The notes beneath the pieces were generated by a model, which worked only from the letters and a program-made list of their open reading frames with translations, did not search any database and was not told the DNA's origin. The position numbers were made by a program, and so were the translations under genes. Positions 33,378-40,126 of a stretch of DNA of 64,000 nucleotides are shown in pieces (the stretch's first letter is position 1; each line of letters opens with the position of its first letter). The stretch is from contig NZ_SUGA01000026.1 in assembly GCF_004963255.1 (NCBI RefSeq), forward strand, positions 1 to 64,000, written 5' to 3'. Origin of the DNA: Mesorhizobium sp. (GTDB lineage: Bacteria; Pseudomonadota; Alphaproteobacteria; Rhizobiales; Rhizobiaceae).

Positions 33378-34874
33378 ATGTCGAGCGAGATGATCAAGCA
33401 CAATCCGCCCTCTCCGGAACCTTTGCATCGCACCATCGCCCGGTTCGGCGAGGTCACCGTGCTGGTGGTCGGCGATTTCATTCTCGACCGTTTCGTCAGC
33501 GGCGTGATCGAGCGCATCTCGCCGGAAGCCCCTATCCCCGTGCTGCATGGACGGGGCGAAACGCTGAACATGGGCGGCGCCGGCAATGTCGTCTCCAACA
33601 TCGTTTCGCTGGGCGGGGCCGCGATACCCGTGTCGGTGATCGGCGCCGACCAGGCCGGCAACAATCTGATGCGCATGCTCAGCGAGATCGGCGTCGACAC
33701 GGACGGGCTTCTGCAGCGCCAGACCCGCATGACCTCGTCGAAAAGCCGCTTCAGCGCGCTGAACCAGCAGGTGCTGCGCTTCGACGAGGAAGAGATCAAG
33801 CCGCTCAGCTCCGCCGAGCGGGCGAAGCTCATCGATCATTTCCAGGCCGCGCTTGGCCGCGCCGACATCGTGATCCTTTCCGATTACGGCAAGGGCATCC
33901 TGCTCGACGGCGTCGCCGGCGAGCTGATCGCGATCTGCCGCGACGCCGGCAAGCCGGTGCTGGTCGACCCGAAGGGACGCGACTATGCACGCTATACCGG
34001 TGCGACGGCGGTGACGCCGAACCGCAAGGAGCTTGGCGAGGCGGTCGGGCGCAAGGTGTTCGGCGATGACGAGATCGTGGCCGCCGCGCGCGACCTGATC
34101 GCCGAGCATGACTTCGAGTTCATCGTCGCCACGCGCAGCGAGAAGGGCATGAGCGTGGTCTCCGCCGAGGATGCCCGCCACATCTCCACCCAGGCCCGCG
34201 AAGTGTTCGACGTTTCCGGTGCCGGCGACACGGTCATCGCGAGCTTCGCGCTTTCGCTTGCCGCCGGCGCCGACCGGGTGCATGCCGCCGTCATCGCCAA
34301 TGCGGCCGGCGGCGTCGTGGTGGGAAAACGCGGCACCGCTCGGCTGAATGTCGAGGAACTGTCCGGCGCGCTGTTCCGCTCGCATGGGCCGACGGCTCAT
34401 ACCGATGCCATTCTTGACGCCAATGCGGCGGCCAGGATGGTCGCTGCCTGGAAGGAAGAGGGCCTCACGGTCGGCTTCACCAATGGCTGTTTCGACATCC
34501 TGCATGCCGGCCATGTCAGCCTGCTGCATGCCGCCCGCAGCCAGTGCGACCGGCTGGTGCTCGGCCTCAACAGCGACGACTCGGTGCGCCGGCTGAAAGG
34601 GCCGGGGCGCCCGGTCAACAACCAGCATGACCGCGCCTGTGTGCTGGCAGCACTTGCCTCGGTCGACGCCGTCGTCGTCTTCGAGGAAGACACGCCGCTC
34701 AAGCTGATCGAGGCGCTGCTGCCCGACATTCTGGTCAAGGGCGCGGATTACACGATCGAGACCGTGGTCGGCGCCGATGTGGTGCAGAAGGCAGGCGGAC
34801 GCGTGGTGCTGGTCGATCTCGTCGCCGGCAAGAGCACGACGAACACGATCGGCAAGCTGCGTGCCGCAAACTGA
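33378..34874 (+). CDS. hldE: Bifunctional heptose-7-phosphate kinase and heptose-1-phosphate adenylyltransferase
   Basis: This 498-residue protein fuses a PfkB-type kinase (about 1-335; GGAGNVVSNI near 62 and the DVSGAGDTVIASF anion hole near 280) to a nucleotidyltransferase (about 355-498; NGCFDILHAGHVSLL with the HxGH motif). It makes heptose 1,7-bisphosphate and later ADP-D-glycero-heptose. GmhA and GmhB, which act before and between its two steps, are encoded just downstream, so the operon holds the whole route up to HldD. Confidence 0.96.
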   Translation: MSSEMIKHNPPSPEPLHRTIARFGEVTVLVVGDFILDRFVSGVIERISPEAPIPVLHGRGETLNMGGAGNVVSNIVSLGGAAIPVSVIGADQAGNNLMRMLSEIGVDTDGLLQRQTRMTSSKSRFSALNQQVLRFDEEEIKPLSSAERAKLIDHFQAALGRADIVILSDYGKGILLDGVAGELIAICRDAGKPVLVDPKGRDYARYTGATAVTPNRKELGEAVGRKVFGDDEIVAAARDLIAEHDFEFIVATRSEKGMSVVSAEDARHISTQAREVFDVSGAGDTVIASFALSLAAGADRVHAAVIANAAGGVVVGKRGTARLNVEELSGALFRSHGPTAHTDAILDANAAARMVAAWKEEGLTVGFTNGCFDILHAGHVSLLHAARSQCDRLVLGLNSDDSVRRLKGPGRPVNNQHDRACVLAALASVDAVVVFEEDTPLKLIEALLPDILVKGADYTIETVVGADVVQKAGGRVVLVDLVAGKSTTNTIGKLRAAN

Positions 34875-34881
34875 GGGTCTC

Positions 34882-35454
34882 ATGTCCGATTTGAACGACT
34901 ATCTGGTCCGCTCCGCGGCGGCGATCTCGGCGATGGTCGAGCGTGACCTGACCGGTGAGATGGAGCGCGCGGTGAGCACGGTCGTGACCGCGCTTTCGCA
35001 AGGCAAGGCGCTGCTAATCTGCGGCAATGGCGGCTCGGCCAGCGATGCCATCCACATCGCCGGCGAGCTGGTCGGCCGCTTCCTGAAGGAGCGCAAGGCC
35101 TACAACGTCATCGCGCTGCCGGCCAACGCCGCGGTGCTGACCGCCTGGGGCAACGATTACGGCTTCGACACGGTGTTTTCGCGCCAGGTCGAGGCGCATG
35201 GATCGGAAGGCGCCGTGCTGCTTGCGATTTCCACCAGCGGCAATTCGCCGAGCATCCTTGCCGCCGCCGAGCAGGCGCGCATGATGGGCATGACGGTGAT
35301 CAGCCTTACCGGCGATACCGGCGGCAAGCTCGCGCCGCTGACCGACATCCTGCTCAACGTACCGTCGACCTCGACGCCGATCATCCAGCAGGGGCATCTG
35401 TGCCTCTACCACCATCTGTGCGAGGCGGTCGAAGCGCGTCTCAGCAATGGCTGA
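34882..35454 (+). CDS. gmhA: Sedoheptulose-7-phosphate isomerase
   Basis: This 190-residue SIS-domain protein starts at the ATG at 34882, behind GAGGG. CGNGGSASDAIHIAGELVGRF near residue 45 and AISTSGNSPSIL near 115 are the phosphosugar-binding loops; the late QQGHLCLYHHLCE gives metal-site His and Gln. It converts sedoheptulose 7-phosphate into D-glycero-D-manno-heptose 7-phosphate, the first step of the pathway. It lies 7 bases after hldE and overlaps gmhB by 8 bases. Confidence 0.95.
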   Translation: MSDLNDYLVRSAAAISAMVERDLTGEMERAVSTVVTALSQGKALLICGNGGSASDAIHIAGELVGRFLKERKAYNVIALPANAAVLTAWGNDYGFDTVFSRQVEAHGSEGAVLLAISTSGNSPSILAAAEQARMMGMTVISLTGDTGGKLAPLTDILLNVPSTSTPIIQQGHLCLYHHLCEAVEARLSNG

Positions 35455-36076
35455 GAGCGAAGGCTTTCCGCTGGCCGGGCCGGGCCTTTGGGTCGAGCGG
35501 GTTGGTGACCGGAGCTTTCCGGCGGGCCGGCCGGCGCTGTTCCTCGATCGCGACGGCACGATAAATGTCGATACCGGTTATCCGAGCGATCCGGCGGCCA
35601 TGGCGCTGCGCGATGGCATCGCGCCGGTCATCGCGGCCGCGAATGAGCAGGGCATTCCGGCCGTGGTCGTCACCAACCAGTCCGGCATCGCGCGCGGCTA
35701 TTTCGGCTGGGACGCGTTCGCCCGGGTCAACGGGCGCGTGCTCGACCTGCTGGCTGAACAGAACGCGTTTGTCGACATGGTGCTGGCTTGCGCCTACCAC
35801 GAGGCCGGCACCGGTCTACTGGCGATGGCCGATCATCCGATGCGCAAGCCCAATCCAGGCATGCTGCTGGAGGCGGGCCGGCAGCTCGGCCTGGACTTGA
35901 AACGATCACTGATCGTCGGCGACAAGCTGGCGGATATGGAAGCCGGCCAGCGCGCCGGCCTCACGCGTGGCTGGCTTGTCGACGGCGAAGGCTCGACGAT
36001 GGGCGGGCTTTCGGTGTTGCCGTTGCGCGACGCAACGGACCTTGGTGGACTGCTCACTGCGATACGATCGCTTTGA
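35447..36076 (+). CDS. gmhB: Heptose-1,7-bisphosphate 7-phosphatase
   Basis: This 209-residue HAD-IIIA phosphatase has motif I FLDRDGTINVDTGY near residue 31, motif II VVTNQSGIARG near 77, and a late KPNPGMLLEAGRQLGLD and VGDKLADMEAGQRAG. It removes the 7-phosphate between the two HldE steps. The zinc loop of many GmhB proteins is only partly visible (CAYHEA, one Cys and one His), so zinc binding is doubtful. It is the last gene of the hldE-gmhA-gmhB operon. Confidence 0.9.
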   Translation: MAESEGFPLAGPGLWVERVGDRSFPAGRPALFLDRDGTINVDTGYPSDPAAMALRDGIAPVIAAANEQGIPAVVVTNQSGIARGYFGWDAFARVNGRVLDLLAEQNAFVDMVLACAYHEAGTGLLAMADHPMRKPNPGMLLEAGRQLGLDLKRSLIVGDKLADMEAGQRAGLTRGWLVDGEGSTMGGLSVLPLRDATDLGGLLTAIRSL

Positions 36077-36145
36077 TCGCAGGTTGATTCAAGTCCTGAA
36101 GTTAAGCCTGTTGTTTCTGCAGCGGAATTTCCGGAAGCCGGCACA

Positions 36146-36622
36146 TCAAGTTTGAAAGGCCACCAGCCCCTCATCCTTGACGCGGCGGATGGTCAAGGCG
36201 GTGCGCACCGTGTCCACATTCGGGGCCGAAGCCAGTTCCTCGATGACGAAGGTCTGGAAGGTGCCGAGGTCGCTTGCCACGCAGTGCAGCAGGAAATCGG
36301 ATTCGCCCGAGACCATCCAGGCGTCGCGCACGATCGGCCAGCCGCGCGTGCGTTCGGCGAAGGTCTTCAGCTCGGCATCGGCCTGATGATGCAGGCCGAT
36401 CAGGCAGAAGGCGACGACATCCATGCCGAGCGCCGGCGCGTTGAGGAGCGCGCGGTAACCGCGGATGATGCCGGCTTCTTCCAGCCGTCTGACGCGGCGC
36501 AGGCAAGGCGGCGCCGAGATGCCGACCCGGCTCGACAACTCGACATTGGTCATGCGCCCGTCGCTCTGCAATTCGCGCAGGATCTTCCAGTCGATGGCGT
36601 CGAGATCGGCTTTCAGCGGCAT
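36146..36622 (-). CDS. lrp: Lrp/AsnC-family transcriptional regulator
   Basis: This protein has 158 residues from the ATG at 36622; an ATG 7 codons earlier is possible. The N-terminal helix-turn-helix DWKILRELQSDGRMTNVELSSRVG is followed by the RAM ligand-binding domain with MDVVAFCLIGLH and MVSGESDFLLH. It is an Lrp-type octameric amino-acid-responsive regulator by family. It is divergent from trxB, as in other rhizobia, where lrp, trxB and a LysR gene form a conserved cluster. The role and ligand of this copy are not readable. Confidence 0.88.
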   Translation of the reverse strand: MPLKADLDAIDWKILRELQSDGRMTNVELSSRVGISAPPCLRRVRRLEEAGIIRGYRALLNAPALGMDVVAFCLIGLHHQADAELKTFAERTRGWPIVRDAWMVSGESDFLLHCVASDLGTFQTFVIEELASAPNVDTVRTALTIRRVKDEGLVAFQT

Positions 36623-36853
36623 GGCGGTCTCAGCTTTGCGCAAGAATCTTTCGCGAATTTGTAATTAAACGACTTTTGTGTCCGCGCCAGCCCCTCATCG
36701 ACGCGATTTTTAGAGGAACGAAAGCTGCGATTTTGCGAATATCCGGCTGACGGCAGCTTTCCGGGGACGACGGTCCGTTCGTCTTGCTGCCATGGTTGGC
36801 AACCCTTACATTAACCTCGACAAAACCACGGCCGCGCGCCGCAGGGGACTTTC

Positions 36854-37828
36854 ATGAACACCAAACATGCGCCCGTTCTCATCATCGGTTCCGGCCCGGC
36901 CGGCTACACGGCGGCGATCTATGCCGCCCGCGCCATGCTGAAGCCGATGCTGGTCGCCGGCCTGCAGCAGGGCGGCCAATTGATGATCACCACCGACGTC
37001 GAGAATTATCCGGGCTTCGCCGATCCGATCCAGGGACCCTGGCTGATGAGCCAGATGCTGGCGCAGGCCGAGCATGTCGGCACCGATATCATCAACGACA
37101 TCATTACCGAGGTCGACCTCAATGTGCGGCCGTTCCGCGCCACCGGTGATTCCGGCACGGTCTACACGGCCGACGCGCTGATCATCGCCACCGGCGCGCA
37201 GGCCAAGTGGCTGGGCATCCCGTCGGAGCAGGCCTTCATGGGCTTCGGCGTTTCGGCCTGCGCCACCTGCGACGGCTTCTTCTATCGCGGCAAGGACGTC
37301 GCGGTGGTGGGCGGCGGCAATTCCGCTGTCGAGGAAGCGCTCTATCTGTCGAACCTCGCCAAAAGCGTCACCGTCATCCATAGGCGCAGCGATTTCCGCG
37401 CCGAGCGCATCCTGCGCGAGCGGCTGCTGGCGAAGGACAATGTCCGCGTCATCTGGGACACGGTGGTGGACGAGATCACCGGACGTCCAGGCAAGGCGCC
37501 GTTGCCGCCTTCCGTCGAAGGCCTGACGCTGCGCAACGTAGTGACCGGCCAGGAATCGAAGCTGCCGGTCGACGGCGTGTTCGTCGCGATCGGCCATGCG
37601 CCGGCGGTCGAGCTGTTCGTCGGCAAGCTGAAGCAGAAGCCGAACGGCTATCTGTGGACGGCACCCGATTCGACCCGCACCGACGTGCCTGGCGTGTTCG
37701 CGGCCGGCGATGTCACCGACGATGTCTACCGCCAAGCGGTGACGGCTGCGGGGCTTGGCTGCATGGCGGCGCTCGAGGCCGAAAAATATCTGGCGGGCAT
37801 CGAGGTTCACCGCGAAGCGGCGGAGTGA
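36854..37828 (+). CDS. trxB: Thioredoxin reductase
   Basis: This 324-residue low-molecular-weight thioredoxin reductase has the FAD motif GSGPAGYTAAIYAARA (12-27), the redox-active CATC pair at 136-139, the NADPH motif GGGNSAVEEALYL, and the C-terminal FAAGDVTDDVYRQAVTAAG. It passes electrons from NADPH to thioredoxin. It lies 72 bases upstream of the LysR gene on the same strand. A shared transcript with that redox-linked regulator is plausible. Confidence 0.97.
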   Translation: MNTKHAPVLIIGSGPAGYTAAIYAARAMLKPMLVAGLQQGGQLMITTDVENYPGFADPIQGPWLMSQMLAQAEHVGTDIINDIITEVDLNVRPFRATGDSGTVYTADALIIATGAQAKWLGIPSEQAFMGFGVSACATCDGFFYRGKDVAVVGGGNSAVEEALYLSNLAKSVTVIHRRSDFRAERILRERLLAKDNVRVIWDTVVDEITGRPGKAPLPPSVEGLTLRNVVTGQESKLPVDGVFVAIGHAPAVELFVGKLKQKPNGYLWTAPDSTRTDVPGVFAAGDVTDDVYRQAVTAAGLGCMAALEAEKYLAGIEVHREAAE

Positions 37829-37900
37829 CAACTCGGCTGAAAAAAGCCGTTTAAAAGCCTGATTTTTCATTCAGACGCCAAATGCAACGCGAGGGGAATC

Positions 37901-38797
37901 ATGGCGCTGGACTGGGACAAGCTACGCGTATTTCACGCAGCGGCGGAGGCTGGGTCGTTCACCCATGCCGCCGAGACGCTGCATCTGTCGCAATCGGCTA
38001 TATCGCGGCAGGTCAGCGCGCTGGAGCATGATGTCGGCGTCGCGCTGTTCCATCGTCATGCGCGTGGCCTGGTGCTGACCGAGCAAGGCGAGATGCTGTT
38101 CCGCACGGCGCATGACGTGCTGATGAAGCTGGAAACCATCAAGACCCGGCTGACCGAGACCAAGGACCGGCCGTCGGGCGTGCTCCGCGTGACGACCACG
38201 GTGGGACTGGGCGCCGGCTGGCTGACCGAGCGCGTGCAGGAATTCATCGAACTCTATCCCGAGATCAGCCTGCAGCTGATCCTGGCCAATGAGGAGCTAG
38301 ACCTCACCATGCGCCAGGCCGATTGCGCGATCCGGCTGCGCCAGCCGCAGCAACCCGACCTTATCCAGCGGCGACTGTTCACAGTGCATTTCCACCTCTA
38401 CGCGGCGCCGTCCTATATCGCCAAGTTCGGCAGGCCGGCCTCGATCGCGGAGCTCAGGAACCATCGCATTGTCACCTTCGGCGTGCCGGTGCCTTCGCAT
38501 CTGTCGGAGCTGAACTGGCTGGAGACAGTCGGCGATTTCGAGGGCGCGCAGCGGGTGCCGACGCTGCAGATCAACGACATCCTGTCGATCAAGCGGGCGG
38601 TGCAGGGCGGCGCGGGCATCGCCATGCTGCCGGACTATGTGATCAACAAGGACTCGAACCTGGTGCAGCTGCTGCCGGAGACCGAAGTGCCGTCCTTCGA
38701 CACCTATTTCGCCTATCCCGACGCGATGAAGAACCAGGCGAAGCTGCACGTTTTTCGCGATTTTGTCATCGCGAAGGCGCGTAGCTGGTCTTATTAG
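37901..38797 (+). CDS. lsrB: LysR-family regulator of the LsrB/VtlR type
   Basis: This 298-residue LysR protein has the N-terminal winged helix (about 1-65; FHAAAEAGSFTHAAETLHLSQ) and a two-lobe effector domain. Its position next to trxB and lrp matches LsrB of Sinorhizobium and VtlR of Brucella and Agrobacterium. Those control LPS genes, redox balance and the AbcR small RNAs (established for those species; from memory). Only one cysteine is present (Cys142), fewer than I recall for Sinorhizobium LsrB. An AbcR-like RNA gene lies 0.9 kb downstream. The stop codon merges with a palindromic repeat. Confidence 0.85.
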   Translation: MALDWDKLRVFHAAAEAGSFTHAAETLHLSQSAISRQVSALEHDVGVALFHRHARGLVLTEQGEMLFRTAHDVLMKLETIKTRLTETKDRPSGVLRVTTTVGLGAGWLTERVQEFIELYPEISLQLILANEELDLTMRQADCAIRLRQPQQPDLIQRRLFTVHFHLYAAPSYIAKFGRPASIAELRNHRIVTFGVPVPSHLSELNWLETVGDFEGAQRVPTLQINDILSIKRAVQGGAGIAMLPDYVINKDSNLVQLLPETEVPSFDTYFAYPDAMKNQAKLHVFRDFVIAKARSWSY

Positions 38798-38938
38798 GGT
38801 GCGCCGATATTCAGGTGAGGCCGGCCTGCAAATGGCGGCTTCCTGCGCTTCCGGTGCTCACGTACTTCAAGTACGCTCCGCTCCGGTTCTCGGAAACCAC
38901 CATTTCGACTCGGCCTGACCTGAATCTCGGCGCACCCT
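38796..38938. repeat. Palindromic repeat, family C, full copy
   Basis: The ends AGGGTGCGCCGATATTCAGG and the inverse ending TCGGCGCACCCT frame 143 bases. The centre holds a further palindrome, CGTACTT-C-AAGTACG (38861-38875), followed by CTCCGCTCCGG. The element starts within the lsrB stop codon and ends 10 bases before the methyltransferase gene stop, so it may end transcription from both sides. A shortened copy lies at 4262-4303. Confidence 0.8.
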
Positions 38939-38947
38939 CAGCGCGGT

Positions 38948-39448
38948 TTATCCGCGCCATGGCGTCAGCCGAGGCAGCCAGCCGGGCACGGCGCGGCGAT
39001 AGGCCTCGTATTCTTCGCCATAGCGGCTGGCGAGCGTCGGCTCTTCATAGAGCTTGACGAAGGAGATCATCGCCGCCGCGGCGATGAGGCCGTAGACCAG
39101 GACCGTCCAGCTCGAAAAGATCAGTGCCTGGCCGAGGAGGATCGCCAGCACGGCCACGTACATCGGGTTGCGGACATGGCGGTAGATGCCGCCCACGACC
39201 AATTTCTCCGTCGGCGCCACAGGGGAGGGCGTGCCCAGCCCTTCGAGGGCAAAACGAGCGAAGGCGTGCAGCAGGATCGCAGCTGCCACGATCACGAGAA
39301 TACAGCCCGCGGCCACGACGCCCGGCACAGTCGCCAGAGGTTTGCGATAATGGTCGTTCAGCAGCCAGGGCATCAGTCCGGCGACAACGCCCGGCGCGAC
39401 CACAAAGAACAGGGCGCTGCCGGCGATTGCTGAAAAAGTCCGCATCAT
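38948..39448 (-). CDS. Isoprenylcysteine carboxyl methyltransferase-like membrane protein
   Basis: This encodes about 166 residues from the ATG at 39448 (AGGGGAT upstream); a second ATG follows directly. Four to five hydrophobic helices lead to the family's C-terminal cofactor motif: GGIYRHVRNPMYVAVLAILLG, then EEPTLASRYGEEYEAYRRAVPGWLPR. The ICMT/PEMT family uses S-adenosylmethionine, but bacterial members mostly have unknown substrates. It is convergent with lsrB across a palindromic repeat. Confidence 0.82.
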   Translation of the reverse strand: MMRTFSAIAGSALFFVVAPGVVAGLMPWLLNDHYRKPLATVPGVVAAGCILVIVAAAILLHAFARFALEGLGTPSPVAPTEKLVVGGIYRHVRNPMYVAVLAILLGQALIFSSWTVLVYGLIAAAAMISFVKLYEEPTLASRYGEEYEAYRRAVPGWLPRLTPWRG

Positions 39449-39637
39449 CGATCCCCTGCCGCAAAAATAATCTCGGCATGCCGAAATCGGCATCATTTGC
39501 CGAGTCGCCTATATTTCGGAGCAAAATCGGCTTGATTTGGCATTTAAGCAGTCGCTTTAGATCAGGAAACGGCTTGAAATCCGCGATTTTCCTGGTCCTA
39601 TGGCTTTCTGGAATAGGTTGGACCACAGCCTGCGTCT

Positions 39638-39660
39638 TTTTGCATGCGTGTGTTGCAAAA
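39638..39660 (+). promoter_or_regulatory. LysR-type operator candidate upstream of the AbcR-like RNA
   Basis: The perfect inverted repeat TTTTGCA - 9 bases - TGCAAAA lies at 39638-39644 and 39654-39660. Its dyad with an AT-rich edge and about 23-base span fits a LysR-type recognition site. It ends about 45 bases before the inferred RNA start, the normal place for a LysR activator. The likely binder is the LsrB/VtlR protein encoded upstream. Confidence 0.55.
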
Positions 39661-39702
39661 TAGATGCTTGTTTCTTGGGCATGATGAGCACATATGTAGC
39701 CA

Positions 39703-39818
39703 CATCTCTGGGGCGCGTTCTCCTCCCATTAGCGCCCTCGAGTGTTCCCCTCTGGAGGTTAGCCCTAATCGGCACTTCCAATCAAACTCAGCCGGATCTT
39801 TATTGATCCGGCTTTTTT
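39703..39818 (+). ncRNA. abcR: Candidate AbcR (alpha-r15 family) small regulatory RNA
   Basis: About 116 bases fold into three stem-loops. The first (GGGCGC 39711-39716 with GCGCCC 39732-39737) exposes a 15-base loop containing CTCCTCCCA, an anti-ribosome-site motif. The second is CCCCTCTGGAGG. The third is the terminator at 39791-39818. The size, the three-hairpin layout, the CUCCC-type loop and a LysR gene nearby are those of the AbcR/alpha-r15 family, which with Hfq silences many ABC-transporter mRNAs. The 5' end is inferred from a TATGTA -10-like box at 39693-39698. Confidence 0.65.
39791..39818 (+). terminator. Rho-independent terminator of the AbcR-like RNA
   Basis: The perfect 8-base-pair stem GCCGGATC with GATCCGGC around a TTTATT loop is followed directly by six T. 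No protein-coding gene on the plus strand precedes it for 1 kb, which is why a small RNA is called here. Confidence 0.88.
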
Positions 39819-39864
39819 GTTGCCCGCATGCCTTCGAGCCGGCAAAAACACGACCGAATCCGAC

Positions 39865-40063
39865 ACGTAACAGTGACATGTAACATCGGGTAACATGTCG
39901 CAGACGCAGTCTATGGTTTAACCAGAGCATAGGACGCGGTTGGTCGGTTCGAGAGATGGGGGCATCACTCGAAATGGCCGGGCTCAGGCAGCTACCGCGT
40001 CCGAACCATTTTTCCGGATGCGGCGGACCAGCCGTTGCCTCCCAGGAATACGGTCCGCAATAG
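39865..40063 (+). other. Intergenic region with a second small-RNA-like stem-loop
   Basis: An inverted repeat GACATGT-11-ACATGTC lies at 39875-39899 among three GTAACA words, a possible regulator site. A stem GCGGACC (40023-40029) with GGTCCGC (40052-40058) exposes a 22-base loop with CCTCCCAGG, like the loop of the AbcR-like RNA. The hairpin at 40064-40092 follows directly. A second Hfq-type RNA transcribed from about 39930 to 40095 is possible but unproven. Confidence 0.35.
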
Positions 40064-40092
40064 AACGGCGTCCGGATCATCCGGACGCCGTT
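40064..40092. terminator. Strong hairpin, probable terminator
   Basis: AACGGCGTCCGG pairs with CCGGACGCCGTT (12 base pairs) around a 5-base centre, followed on the plus strand by only three T. It lies 35 bases past the stop of the minus-strand EF-G-like gene and could end transcripts from both sides. Confidence 0.55.
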
Positions 40093-40126
40093 TGCATATC
40101 TCCAACAGTCAGGCAGGCCGACCTGT

